NCBI RefSeq assembly: GCF_900102085.1
Contig: NZ_FMVM01000004.1
Location: forward strand, 124,001 to 188,000
From: Paenibacillus polysaccharolyticus
GTDB taxonomy: Bacteria > Bacillota > Bacilli > Paenibacillales > Paenibacillaceae
Direction of reading: 5' to 3'
DNA: 64,000 bases
The notes under the pieces are model-generated. The model was given only the letters and a program-made list of their open reading frames with translations. It searched no databases and had not been told where the DNA came from. Position numbers and translations under genes: made by a program. Below are positions 8,991 through 17,474 of this stretch, piece by piece (within the stretch, counting starts at the first letter, position 1; every line of letters starts with the position of its first letter).

Positions 8991-9482
8991 AAGGCGATCA
9001 GTTCAGTAATAATTCTAAAAAAAGTATCAAATTATTCTCCAGAGCAGACTCTTGAGAAATTCAAGAAGGCAGCGCGGAGAGCGAATATGTACTATTTTCA
9101 CATTACAGTTGAACTTGATACAGATCGGAACTTTCAATCTGCAGAAGGCACCTTATCTGAAGTAGATGAAGAGACTCTATTAAGTTCTGAAAATGAAGAT
9201 ACAATTAGGTACTTTACGTTTAACGTAAACAAAGTTGTTGAAAATTCATATGATAGTTTCACGTGGCTCACCCAATCAACGGATTATTTTTGGGCGATGG
9301 ATATTGTAAATATCAATCATGAGTATGAATTTATTTACAAGTTCGTAGTGGAGTATTTTAAAAATAATCCAGAAGATTACTTGTGGTTTGATGATGCTGA
9401 GTGGTACTACACGGCTGATGATATCTTTAGACTAAGTCAACGACCTTATAACCCTAAGTGGTGTAGTGAAAAAGTTATCTGA
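8991..9482 (+). pseudogene. Immunity-family gene with apparent loss of its start codon
   Basis: The frame is related to the next gene and to the gene at 21475. It stays in frame well upstream of the first ATG (9087), beginning AISSVIILKKVSNYSPEQ, which aligns with the N-terminus of the next gene (SISSFIVFE). A strong AAGGAGG lies at 8980-8986, but the codon where ATG is expected (8991) reads AAG. There is no in-frame ATG, GTG, TTG or CTG before 9087. The protein may be unexpressed, or a shortened form may start at ATG 9087 (131 residues, weak GGAG upstream). The C-terminus keeps the family signature EWYYTADDIF...KWC. Either a start-loss pseudogene or an unusual initiation site. Confidence 0.6.
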
Positions 9483-9503
9483 ATTAAGAGGGATGGAGAA
9501 TAA

Positions 9504-9977
9504 ATGAGTATTTCATCTTTTATCGTATTTGAATGTAAAAACAGCCCTTCGGCATGCAATCTATTGAATAGTATTAGAACCCTATGTACAAAAGTAAACA
9601 TGTTCTTTGACAGTGACGACGAAAAATATGACATTGAAGGAGAACTAAAATACACTCGGATATACATTAGTGATAAGCCGTTTAAGGAAGATTACGTAAG
9701 AACGATCAGCTTTAGTGTGCATGATGAACCATATGATTTTCAGATCGTTACTTTTGATTGGGACAACATGAAAAATGAGTATTTTAAAGCGATAGTTTCT
9801 GACGATTTCGATGGTAACGAGGATTTATTATTTCAATTCCTATTTGCTCTCTTACACGAGTATTCTGATGCAAAAGTATGGATGGAGGAAGATTGGTTCT
9901 ACACTTTTCCGGATCTTGAAAGGATAAAGGATTCATATAATAACAGTTGGTGTTACATTGATCCGATAAACATTTAG
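9504..9977 (+). CDS. Immunity-like protein, family shared with 8991 and 21475
   Basis: This 157-residue acidic soluble protein starts at ATG behind GGATGGAGAA. It begins SISSFIVFECKNSP and ends with EEDWFYTFPDLERI and NNSWCYIDP. The motif W-[aromatic or V]-Y-T-x2-D-[L/I], followed by W-C near the C-terminus, recurs in the preceding start-less gene and at 21475, next to another WXG toxin. That places it in a paralogous family tied to polymorphic-toxin loci, probably immunity. I do not know a name for the family. A hairpin follows the gene. Confidence 0.6.
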   Translation: MSISSFIVFECKNSPSACNLLNSIRTLCTKVNMFFDSDDEKYDIEGELKYTRIYISDKPFKEDYVRTISFSVHDEPYDFQIVTFDWDNMKNEYFKAIVSDDFDGNEDLLFQFLFALLHEYSDAKVWMEEDWFYTFPDLERIKDSYNNSWCYIDPINI

Positions 9978-10012
9978 ATGAAATCTACAACTAAAACGAT
10001 GAGAGACTTAAG

Positions 10013-10046
10013 GCACTTCTACCACATAAACGTAGAGGTGCTTCTT
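10013..10046 (+). terminator. Probable rho-independent terminator
   Basis: GCACTTCTAC pairs with GTAGAGGTGC (one G-T pair) around a nine-base loop, followed by TTCTTACT. The motif AAACGTA-AGAG-TTCTTA also occurs after the 8188 gene (about 8688-8708), where the left arm is missing. Confidence 0.5.
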
Positions 10047-10075
10047 ACTATAAAATCCAAGGAGAATATCTCGCC

Positions 10076-10738
10076 ATGATCCTTAAAAAACGGATTTTCA
10101 AGATCGGTTGCTGCCTTGCGTTTGTGATCTTGCTTGTTCTAACTTACAGTTTCTATAGAGAAAAAAGAATGTATGAACAATACCTGACCTCGAATATCCG
10201 TCAAGATATGGTTGACATGAAAAGTGCGATCATCACGAATGATCGTATTTTTAACCGCATACTGGAGGATGGCAAAATCATAAACCAGATGGTTGAGGAC
10301 GGAGAGCAGGCAAGGCAAGTCTATTACGGTCTAATAGATATAATGCAGATCATCGATAAATATAACTTCATGAATCTCACTTTAAGTCAGGAAGCCAATT
10401 GGCTGGTTAAACCTGCGCCGTTATTTATCAATCATATAGAAGTAGGAGACATATGGCCGCAGGCACTTCGCCGGATGCAGATGACATTCGAAAGGCTGGA
10501 TATCAGCAATTATCTTGTATCCGCTGAATTAAAAGCCAGAATACAGCAGTACCAAGAGTTAAATCAGCGGTGGTTGAATATCGTCGGAGATTTTGAAACG
10601 ACAGTGATCGAAGAGAAGGACTGGCCTCAAATCTTAAATGATTTGGAGCAAGAGACACGATCTTATTTTAAGGAGAAAAATGTTGATTTCGTGGAAGATG
10701 ACGTTTGGAGAGATGCGTTGAATCCCAGGTACGATTAA
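10076..10738 (+). CDS. Hypothetical membrane-anchored helical protein
   Basis: An AAGGAG site ten bases upstream supports the ATG. Residues 9-27 (IGCCLAFVILLVLTYSFY) form one transmembrane helix with a basic cytoplasmic end, leaving about 190 residues outside. The rest is mostly helical with coiled-coil character (KSAIITNDRIFNRILEDGK, LNDLEQETRSYFKEK). No catalytic motif is visible. It sits between the immunity cluster and the collagen-like genes and has its own terminator. Confidence 0.6.
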   Translation: MILKKRIFKIGCCLAFVILLVLTYSFYREKRMYEQYLTSNIRQDMVDMKSAIITNDRIFNRILEDGKIINQMVEDGEQARQVYYGLIDIMQIIDKYNFMNLTLSQEANWLVKPAPLFINHIEVGDIWPQALRRMQMTFERLDISNYLVSAELKARIQQYQELNQRWLNIVGDFETTVIEEKDWPQILNDLEQETRSYFKEKNVDFVEDDVWRDALNPRYD

Positions 10739-10767
10739 GAAAATAATGGTGGAACAGGTAAGAGGAA

Positions 10768-10797
10768 GGACTACAGCAGAAGCTGTAGTTCTTTTTA
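10768..10797 (+). terminator. Rho-independent terminator
   Basis: GGACTACAGC and GCTGTAGTTC form a ten-base stem with loop AGAA, followed directly by TTTTTATT. Confidence 0.85.
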
Positions 10798-10897
10798 TTG
10801 GGCGGTTGTAATAGTTATTCGCACACTCTCCGTATGTGCAGAAGACATAGTATAGGGCATATATACTGTGTTTACTGGCCTAAGGAGTGTGGCGACT

Positions 10898-11959
10898 TTG
10901 AAGTATACGAACAAGGTGAAAACGATTCTTCACTCATTAAGAAAGAGACATTCTTCAGCTAAACGCTGTAACAAGATTCCGAGAAAACGTAAGAAACGGT
11001 ATGCGATACGTAAAGCTGTGGGAAGAACAAAATGTGCTTGTAAGCAACGTGTGAGACAAAAGAAAGTATCCCGCAGATACAGAAATATTGCATTCTCTGG
11101 CAGAGGCAATGTTCCTCTCGCCTGTCCTGAGCCCACTTTGGATGCTACCCACACTAAAATGGAGGAAATAAAAACTGTCAGTCTTCCTGACACGCAAGGA
11201 CTGATCGCACAACAAGGTTCCCAAGGCTTGGCAGGCCCTCGGGGTGAGCAGGGTGAGCCAGGCAGTTCAGGAGTACAAGGTGTCGCTGGTCCTCGCGGCG
11301 AACGCGGTGAACCGGGAAGCACGGGAGCCCAAGGCCTGATTGGCCCTCAAGGTGTCTCAGGTGAGCAAGGCCCCTCTGGAGTGCAGGGACCTGCTGGTCT
11401 TCGCGGTGAACAAGGCGAACCGGGAAGTCCGGGAGCCCAAGGTCCGGTTGGCCCACAGGGTGTAGCTGGGGAGCAGGGACCACCCGGAGTGCAGGGACCT
11501 GCTGGTCCTCGCGGTGAACAAGGCGAACCGGGAAGTTCAGGAGCCCAAGGTCCGGTTGGTCCTCAAGGTGTAGCAGGTGAGCAGGGGCCACCCGGAGTGC
11601 AGGGACCAACAGGGCCTCAGGGTGAGCAAGGCCCCCCGGGCAGTATCCCCGGAATTCAGATCATTCCTACATCCGACCGCTACTTTTATTTCCCTGACAC
11701 TGATTTGGATTTATCGAACTCGGTTACAGTTGCTGCTGGTGAATTTGTTAATGATGAGGGAGGAAGTATATCTCAATTTGCAGGAATCGGCATGACGAGT
11801 TACTACAATCTGTATATTAATGGGATTGTACAACCTGGCAATTCGTATGTGTTAACTGCAGATGATTTATTTATTCCGTCTCAAAGCGGTGTTCTGTTTG
11901 CTGAAACACCAGTCATTATCGAGATTGTTCAATTAACAGCGGTAATCCTAAACAATTGA
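10898..11959 (+). CDS. Collagen-like triple-helix protein with DUF4183 tail
   Basis: The chosen start is TTG 10898, ten bases after AAGGAG; GTG 10868 is possible but lacks a good site. The N-terminus is strongly basic with several Cys ([18 protein letters not shown]). About 140 residues of uninterrupted G-X-Y triplets follow, then a C-terminal DUF4183-type domain of about 100 residues ([14 protein letters not shown]). This layout resembles exosporium or spore-surface glycoproteins of the BclA kind, in which the collagen stalk lifts a trimeric C-terminal cap. The next gene encodes a second, free-standing DUF4183 protein. A surface location is inferred; no signal peptide is seen, as usual for spore-surface proteins. 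Confidence 0.75.
   Translation: MKYTNKVKTILHSLRKRHSSAKRCNKIPRKRKKRYAIRKAVGRTKCACKQRVRQKKVSRRYRNIAFSGRGNVPLACPEPTLDATHTKMEEIKTVSLPDTQGLIAQQGSQGLAGPRGEQGEPGSSGVQGVAGPRGERGEPGSTGAQGLIGPQGVSGEQGPSGVQGPAGLRGEQGEPGSPGAQGPVGPQGVAGEQGPPGVQGPAGPRGEQGEPGSSGAQGPVGPQGVAGEQGPPGVQGPTGPQGEQGPPGSIPGIQIIPTSDRYFYFPDTDLDLSNSVTVAAGEFVNDEGGSISQFAGIGMTSYYNLYINGIVQPGNSYVLTADDLFIPSQSGVLFAETPVIIEIVQLTAVILNN
11243..11643 (+). repeat. 108-bp tandem repeats encoding collagen triplets
   Basis: The G-X-Y region is built from units of 12 triplets (36 residues, 108 bp). Full units start at 11297, 11405 and 11513, with a half unit at 11243 and the beginning of another at 11621. A typical unit runs [18 protein letters not shown] then [18 protein letters not shown]. 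High DNA identity between units implies length variation by slippage or recombination. Confidence 0.85.
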
Positions 11960-12041
11960 AAATGGTTATATCATCTCATCCCTATGCCTTCACTACTCTC
12001 AAATCTACTACATATACTATGTCAGGTAGGAGGTGAGAAAC

Positions 12042-12326
12042 ATGCCACTAGTTACACCATTTCAGAACAGTTTAAGATTCGCCGCAACTATAGGGGATGG
12101 AACAGGAACCGGAGCAACATTTGCAATCGCTGCGACAGCTTTTACGAACGATGCAGGTACAGCCGCAACAGCTTTTCCAGGCACGTTCAATTACTACAAT
12201 CTCTACGTTAATGGCCTTATGCAAACAGCTGACACATCCTCAGTTACCACCACTACACTTACCATCCCCGGTGGAGATGCATTAAATGATGGTACTCCAA
12301 TTGTCGTACAATTTGTAGTGTCATAA
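12042..12326 (+). CDS. DUF4183 domain protein
   Basis: The ATG at 12042 follows AGGAGGTGA by six bases; the GTG at 12033 lies inside that site. The 94-residue product shares the signature YYNLYVNGLMQ with the tail of the collagen-like protein ([11 protein letters not shown]) and ends in a similar strand-rich segment. It probably co-assembles with or caps the same surface structure. No signal peptide. A terminator follows. Confidence 0.75.
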   Translation: MPLVTPFQNSLRFAATIGDGTGTGATFAIAATAFTNDAGTAATAFPGTFNYYNLYVNGLMQTADTSSVTTTTLTIPGGDALNDGTPIVVQFVVS

Positions 12327-12358
12327 GGATTGCTTGAAGTGATTTAACAAAGCATTGT

Positions 12359-12393
12359 ACGGCTTCTATCTGTGATAGGAGCCGTTTTTCTTA
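12359..12393 (+). terminator. Rho-independent terminator
   Basis: ACGGCTTCTATC pairs with GATAGGAGCCGT around a TGT loop, with a TTTTT tract after it. Confidence 0.85.
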
Positions 12394-12469
12394 TTATAAC
12401 GATCAGAATAAAGAGGTGTAAGAATCCCGTAGATGCGTGAGAAGTTGAAGGATGAATCCGGATCATGAA

Positions 12470-12934
12470 TTAACTCTTTTCTTTCTCTAGTACAAGTTCG
12501 AACGGGATAGTAATGTTATGTTGTTCGGCCGAGTTTGGACGTGCTTTAATCTCAAAAGTAAGATTCAATGTTTCTGGTAGATCACGGACTTGATCCGTTC
12601 TTGTTGTAATGTAATAATGTTTGTCTCCGAGTTTTAGAATGTCTCCACTTACAGTTTCAGCGAAAGGTTCACCTTCATTATAGAAGGCATATCCCAAATC
12701 GTTCTCGGATTGTCCGCCTCCCTTTATCTCATATCCAATCTGCAACTCGCTATTGTTATACGTTGCATTGAGTAACGTGACCGTGATGCCATTTACGGTT
12801 TTGGTTTGAGTGGAGATATTAGGTTCAGGCAGCGCTGATTCTTCTGATGATCCGGTGAAAAAGTAAAAGACAGCGGGAAGAACGAATAGAAGGATACCAA
12901 GGACCAGAGTAATGACTATGCTCTTTTTATTCAT
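12470..12934 (-). CDS. Membrane-anchored Ig-like protein (DUF4179/DUF5643-like)
   Basis: GGAAGGAGC lies upstream of the ATG. Residues 5-26 form a transmembrane helix or uncleaved signal, and no lipobox Cys follows. The extracellular part has a beta-sandwich pattern (VNGITVTLLNATYNNSELQI, IPFELVLEKEK) like the extracellular module of DUF4179/DUF5643 proteins that often accompany ECF sigma factors. No sigma factor is nearby, so the role is unknown. It is transcribed divergently from the helicase. Confidence 0.5.
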   Translation of the reverse strand: MNKKSIVITLVLGILLFVLPAVFYFFTGSSEESALPEPNISTQTKTVNGITVTLLNATYNNSELQIGYEIKGGGQSENDLGYAFYNEGEPFAETVSGDILKLGDKHYYITTRTDQVRDLPETLNLTFEIKARPNSAEQHNITIPFELVLEKEKS

Positions 12935-13317
12935 AAAAGTGTCGTGCTCCTTCCGTAATAAAGGACATATAGAGTCTGTGCACTCTTTATTTCTAACTAT
13001 GCTTAGGTATAACTTGTGGATTCATAAATTTGATATAACAGTTGTTCATTGTATATACAAATTAAGGATATGTATAATGTGGAATATAGGCGTATTTTGA
13101 CATATCATCTTGTGCATCTTAATCGTTGTACTGTATCCATACCCTATCTTAAACTTGCTTCCATATGCTCCCTTATATTGATAGATATTATTAAAATCAT
13201 AAACTATAATGAAAAGTTCTCTTCATTTGTCGATAATAGTATAGAAGACTCTAAAAATATTACATATAGAACACAACTACATATCCACAACCATTCTAAC
13301 CCTCGCGAGGTACATTC
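12935..13317. other. AT-rich divergent intergenic region
   Basis: No convincing gene lies in these 383 bases between the Ig-like membrane protein and the helicase. The right end carries a perfect ten-base palindrome, CCTCGCGAGG (13301-13310), whose right half supplies the ribosome binding site GAGG for the helicase. Confidence 0.6.
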
Positions 13318-16300
13318 ATGAGACAAGGCATATATGAACAGCTTATCAACACCATCACCAGGCAGGAGATTTCGGCGCTCGACCCGGATGTGTATCACAT
13401 TGGGACCGAGAAGTTGGATGCGGAGGAAGCGCGTAAACTACTATCAACGTATTTGGCAGCGGTGACACGGCGAGCGCTTAAGATTGTACGGGAACAGACG
13501 GAAGACAAGTTGGCTGTATTAGAGCAGATTCGAACCTGTAATGAGATTATTGCGACCCTGAAAGACACGTTGGGGGAAGAGGAGTATAACGACTTGCAAC
13601 TGGATGAGCAGGGGGAGGTGCTGACCCATGTGTATTCCAAGCTGAACAGCATTCGTGCCATTCGAGATACCAAAATCATTCGCCCGGATACGCCGATTGC
13701 CCAAAGCTCGTTATTCACAGGTGCCAAGTCTGAACCAAGTATGCTGCTGGAATTGCAAAAAGAGATCGTGACCGCCGACCGGATCGATTGGCTGGTGTCT
13801 TTTATCAAATTCAGCGGGCTTCGCCTGCTGCTGGAACAGCTTCAGCAATTCACATCGGGTGGGGGCAAACTGCGGATCATCACGACCACCTATATGGAGG
13901 CAACCGACCTCAAGGCGATTACCGAACTTAGCAAATTACCAAACACCGAGATCCAGATTTCGTACGATACCAAAGTCACGCGGCTGCATGCCAAAACGTA
14001 CATTTTCCACCGCGATACGGGATTCACCACCGCTTACGTCGGCTCTTCGAACCTGTCCAACCCCGCCTTGACCAGTGGCATGGAGTGGAATCTCAAGGTG
14101 ACCGAGAAGGATTCCCTGGATGTGCTGCGTAAGATCGAAGCGACCTTCGAGAGTTACTGGAATGATCGCGAATTTACGAGATACATACCTGAGGATCAGG
14201 AGCATGAGGCACAACTGAGAGCAGCTCTGAACCGCAAAAAAGACCAAACCGGACAATTCCACCTCGACATCCAGCCCTACGATTATCAAAAGGAAGTGCT
14301 GGAACAGCTGAGCGCCGAGCGCACGTTGTATGGACGAAACCGTAACCTGATCGTCGCCGCCACAGGCGTTGGCAAAACGGTCATCTCTGCCTTTGATTAC
14401 AAGCGATTCCGCGCAAGCCGCGCGGGAGCCAAGCTTCTTTTTGTCGCCCATCGGGAGGAGATTTTGAAGCAAAGCCGGGACACGTTCCGGTATATCCTGA
14501 AGGACATGAACTTTGGCGAGTTACACGTCGGGAGTCACCGCGCAGAGGCGCTGGAGCATCTGTTTGTCAGCATACAGAGTCTGAACTCCATGAAGTTAAC
14601 GGACATAACCAGCCCAGACTATTACGACTATATCATTGTGGATGAATTCCACCACGCTGCTGCACCTTCCTACCAGAAACTGTTGTCTCACTACGAGCCA
14701 CAAATTCTGCTTGGACTTACAGCAACGCCTGAACGTATGGATGGCAAAGATATTACAGCCTACTTCGATCATACGATTGCCGCCGAGATCCGTCTGAGGG
14801 ATGCCATCGACCGCAAGCTGCTTAGCCCGTTTCAATATTTCGGTGTCACGGATACCGTTGATCTGTCTCAGGTGAAATGGTCACGTAAAGGCTACGATCT
14901 GAACGAACTGGAGAAGCTCTACACCCATAACAAAATCCGTGCCAATCAGATCATGCAAAGTCTGAACCGATACGTCACCGACCTGGATGATGTTAAAGGA
15001 TTAGGATTTTGTGTAGGGGTGGATCATGCGCTGTATATGGCTAAAGTTTTCAACGAAGCTGGTATTCCATCTATAGCTTTGCATGGCGGTTCAAGTGAAC
15101 AGGAGCGTCATTCTGCAAAAGGAAAACTGGTGAACGGAGAACTGCGCCTGATTTTTGTTGTCGATCTGTACAATGAGGGTGTGGATATCCCTGAGGTGAA
15201 TACGATTTTGTTCCTGCGTCCGACCGAAAGTTTAACCGTATTCCTGCAACAACTCGGTCGCGGGCTACGGATGGCAGAAGGCAAAGAGTGCCTGACCGTG
15301 CTCGACTTCATCGGGCAAGCGCATCAGGAGTACAGATACCAGGATAAATTCCGCGCCCTGATCGGCGCGACCAAACATTCCATCTCGTATTATGTCGAGA
15401 AGGGCTTTTCGAACCTGCCTCGTGGCACGTTTATTCAGTTGGAAAAACAGGCCAAGGATTACGTTATGCGTAATCTGAAGCAGATGAGCCGTAATCGCAG
15501 AGCACTGATCCAGAAACTGCAAACGTTCCAGCAGGACACTGGACTGCCGCTGACGCTGGCTCATTTTGTAGAGCATCACGGAATGACACTATATGAATTG
15601 TATGGTGGACGTACAGGTAAAAGATATTTCCGCGGTCTGTTGGCCGAAGCAGGGCTAACCGAGCCAGTAGAGGATGAGCAGGAGGAATATATCCGTAGAT
15701 TGCCGTCGGTGCTGACGATTAATTCCCGAAGCTGGTTGAAGTTCCTGATCGACTATATTGAAAAAGGTAAAGAACCCACAAACGACGATGAGCAGCGGAT
15801 GTTCATCATGTTCTATTACACCTTCCATCGGGCTGTGCCTGAGAAACTAGGACTGAGTAGCATCGAAGAGGGCGTGCAGCGTGTGCTGTCTTGTGAAGCA
15901 TTCCGAGCAGAGCTTGTGGATATTTTCCAATACAATCTGGCTCATCTGCGATTTGTGGATAAAAGCAATTCGTTCCCGTACACTTGTCCACTGGATATCC
16001 ACTGTATGTACTCCATGGATCAAGTGCTTGCCGCCTTCGGTTATTGGAATGCTGAGCAATCGCCCGCCTTCCGTGAAGGGGTGAAGTATTTTGCCGATGA
16101 ACAGACGGATATTTTCTTTATTACACTGAACAAATCGGATAAGGACTTCTCGCCCTCTACGCTGTATGAGGATTATGCGATCAACGAGCGCTTGTTCCAC
16201 TGGCAGACTCAGAGCAGGGTGTCGGAGCATACGGCTACGGCGCAGCGTTATATTCATCACCGGGAGACGGGGAATCGTATCGCACTGTTCGTGCGGGAGT

Positions 16301-16455
16301 ATAAGGAGGAGCATGGTTATACGTCTCCATTTGTCTTTCTGGGCGAAGCGGATTACGTGAGCCATGAAGGGAACAAACCAATGAGCTTTGTGTGGCGGTT
16401 ACGGGAAGAGATGCCTGCGAAGATGGTGGCGGTGGCGAATAAGTGTATTGTTTGA
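13318..16455 (+). CDS. PLD nuclease / SF2 helicase / DUF3427-like fusion protein
   Basis: The ATG is seven bases after GAGG. The domains are, in order: an N-terminal helical region; a phospholipase-D-type nuclease half-site (H224-A-K226, then GSSNLSN from residue 242); an SF2 helicase with Walker A ATGVGKT (348-354), DEFH box (442-445), TAT motif (468-470) and motif VI Q645..GRGLR (647-651); and a long C-terminal region of DUF3427 type. At 1045 residues it is full length for this family. The single HKD motif implies dimerisation to form a PLD active site. Such fusions act on DNA and are often found in defence islands; here an Mrr-type nuclease lies about 1 kb downstream. The GC content exceeds that of its neighbours. 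Confidence 0.85.
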   Translation: MRQGIYEQLINTITRQEISALDPDVYHIGTEKLDAEEARKLLSTYLAAVTRRALKIVREQTEDKLAVLEQIRTCNEIIATLKDTLGEEEYNDLQLDEQGEVLTHVYSKLNSIRAIRDTKIIRPDTPIAQSSLFTGAKSEPSMLLELQKEIVTADRIDWLVSFIKFSGLRLLLEQLQQFTSGGGKLRIITTTYMEATDLKAITELSKLPNTEIQISYDTKVTRLHAKTYIFHRDTGFTTAYVGSSNLSNPALTSGMEWNLKVTEKDSLDVLRKIEATFESYWNDREFTRYIPEDQEHEAQLRAALNRKKDQTGQFHLDIQPYDYQKEVLEQLSAERTLYGRNRNLIVAATGVGKTVISAFDYKRFRASRAGAKLLFVAHREEILKQSRDTFRYILKDMNFGELHVGSHRAEALEHLFVSIQSLNSMKLTDITSPDYYDYIIVDEFHHAAAPSYQKLLSHYEPQILLGLTATPERMDGKDITAYFDHTIAAEIRLRDAIDRKLLSPFQYFGVTDTVDLSQVKWSRKGYDLNELEKLYTHNKIRANQIMQSLNRYVTDLDDVKGLGFCVGVDHALYMAKVFNEAGIPSIALHGGSSEQERHSAKGKLVNGELRLIFVVDLYNEGVDIPEVNTILFLRPTESLTVFLQQLGRGLRMAEGKECLTVLDFIGQAHQEYRYQDKFRALIGATKHSISYYVEKGFSNLPRGTFIQLEKQAKDYVMRNLKQMSRNRRALIQKLQTFQQDTGLPLTLAHFVEHHGMTLYELYGGRTGKRYFRGLLAEAGLTEPVEDEQEEYIRRLPSVLTINSRSWLKFLIDYIEKGKEPTNDDEQRMFIMFYYTFHRAVPEKLGLSSIEEGVQRVLSCEAFRAELVDIFQYNLAHLRFVDKSNSFPYTCPLDIHCMYSMDQVLAAFGYWNAEQSPAFREGVKYFADEQTDIFFITLNKSDKDFSPSTLYEDYAINERLFHWQTQSRVSEHTATAQRYIHHRETGNRIALFVREYKEEHGYTSPFVFLGEADYVSHEGNKPMSFVWRLREEMPAKMVAVANKCIV

Positions 16456-16464
16456 GTAGTATGG

Positions 16465-16503
16465 AATGGTAAGCCTACTGCAAAAGTAGGTTTACCATTT
16501 ATA
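16465..16503 (+). terminator. Rho-independent terminator
   Basis: AATGGTAAGCCTAC pairs with GTAGGTTTACCATT across a seven-base loop right after the helicase stop, with an AT-rich tail. Confidence 0.75.
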
Positions 16504-16566
16504 ATTACAAATGACTAATCTTAATGGTAATATGTAAAAATGAGGATGAGAGAGGAGAGAACGGTC

Positions 16567-16887
16567 ATGAGAGATGTAGAAGAGTATAGATCCAGTAATA
16601 AACGAGGAAGTTATAAGTTTTGGATCATAATTGGATTCGTGTTAGTTTTACTTGCTATAACGAACCCTAGTAAGGATGAATTCGTAAAATGGGTTGTAAA
16701 CTCTACAATAGAAGAGTCAGATAATGGATGGGTCAATGCAGGAATTAATCTGCTTGGAAATCCCTTAATTAATGGAGTTACGACTCAACAAGATCTAATA
16801 TTTTTTTCTGTGTTTAAGATGGAGCTGGGATCAGAAACAACTTCCGTATTGGGCTTTGGAAGACGATTTTTTATTAGATTTCCTTAA
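16567..16887 (+). CDS. DUF4359-like small membrane protein
   Basis: The ATG at 16567 has GAGAGGAGAG upstream; an in-frame ATG at 16540 lies before that site. A transmembrane helix (FWIIIGFVLVLLAITNPS) is followed by an extracellular domain ending in DLIFFSVFKMELG...SVLGFGRRF, matching the DUF4359 pattern (NP-turn after the helix, then a FSVF strand). Function unknown. Low GC suggests acquisition with the following genes. Confidence 0.6.
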   Translation: MRDVEEYRSSNKRGSYKFWIIIGFVLVLLAITNPSKDEFVKWVVNSTIEESDNGWVNAGINLLGNPLINGVTTQQDLIFFSVFKMELGSETTSVLGFGRRFFIRFP

Positions 16888-16932
16888 CTGAGTTGAATTA
16901 CGGTTTTACAGCCAAAAGAATAGAAAATTTCT

Positions 16933-17461
16933 ATGATGAGAACTTTACTAATTATCACGTTGATAACTGTAATTACAGATTGTGAGTCTATTAACGGATG
17001 TGGACAAGAAATAGAATATCGTAACAAATGAGTCCAATACATATACGAGTGTTAGACATGAAAAAAGCGATGTGGGATGGATCGCATATCATAACAGCAA
17101 ATTCGGATTCAGTATTAGTTAACCTGGTGATTGGACAGCAGGAGAGGAATCAGATAATGGAGACGGAAATCAGTTATATGTAAAAAACCTGGATGTTGAT
17201 ATTCATGCATATGGAAGCCAAGTTTTTGAAGGTATAGGAAATACAATTTCAGAATCAATGAAATATCAAAGTTTAAAACTTGATAACGGAATAAAGGCAG
17301 ATATGTGGGCTGGTTATGAGGATGGTATGGTTGTGCTTGAAGTATCTTGGATGTTTGATGATGAAATAGAGCACCATCATTACGTTAAAGTGTCTAAAGA
17401 CTTTTTTGATCGAAATGAAAAAACAATAGTACGTATCGCTAAAAGTATAAAAGCTGTCTAA
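16933..17461 (+). pseudogene. Decayed secreted-protein gene (frameshift plus nonsense codon)
   Basis: The reading starts with a hydrophobic leader (MMRTLLIITLITVITDC) and hits TGA at 17029. The neighbouring frame carries on the sense (NESNTYTSVRHEKSDVGWIA, then FGFSIS) until TAA at 17120, where Tyr would be expected before PGDWTAGEESDNGDG. It then stays open to 17461, ending HHYVKVSKDFFDRN...IAKSIKAV. One frameshift and one nonsense codon therefore separate this from an intact protein of about 170 residues. A shorter product could start at ATG 17258. The family is not identified; the leader suggests secretion. Confidence 0.65.
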
Positions 17462-17474
17462 GGAGATTGAGTAA

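Noticed and set aside
10930..11322. Minus-strand ORFs opposite the collagen-gene head
   Set aside because: No ribosome binding site, and the plus-strand gene has clear family features in the same DNA.
11178..11609. Long minus-strand ORF across the collagen repeats
   Set aside because: It is a shadow of the GC-biased Gly-X-Y codon pattern, with proline/leucine-rich low complexity and no ribosome binding site.
13318..16455. Assigning the helicase to a named defence system such as Mokosh or DISARM
   Set aside because: Mokosh uses a different (SF1-type) helicase and DISARM needs drmA, drmB and a methylase, none of which is here. The family is described by its domains only.
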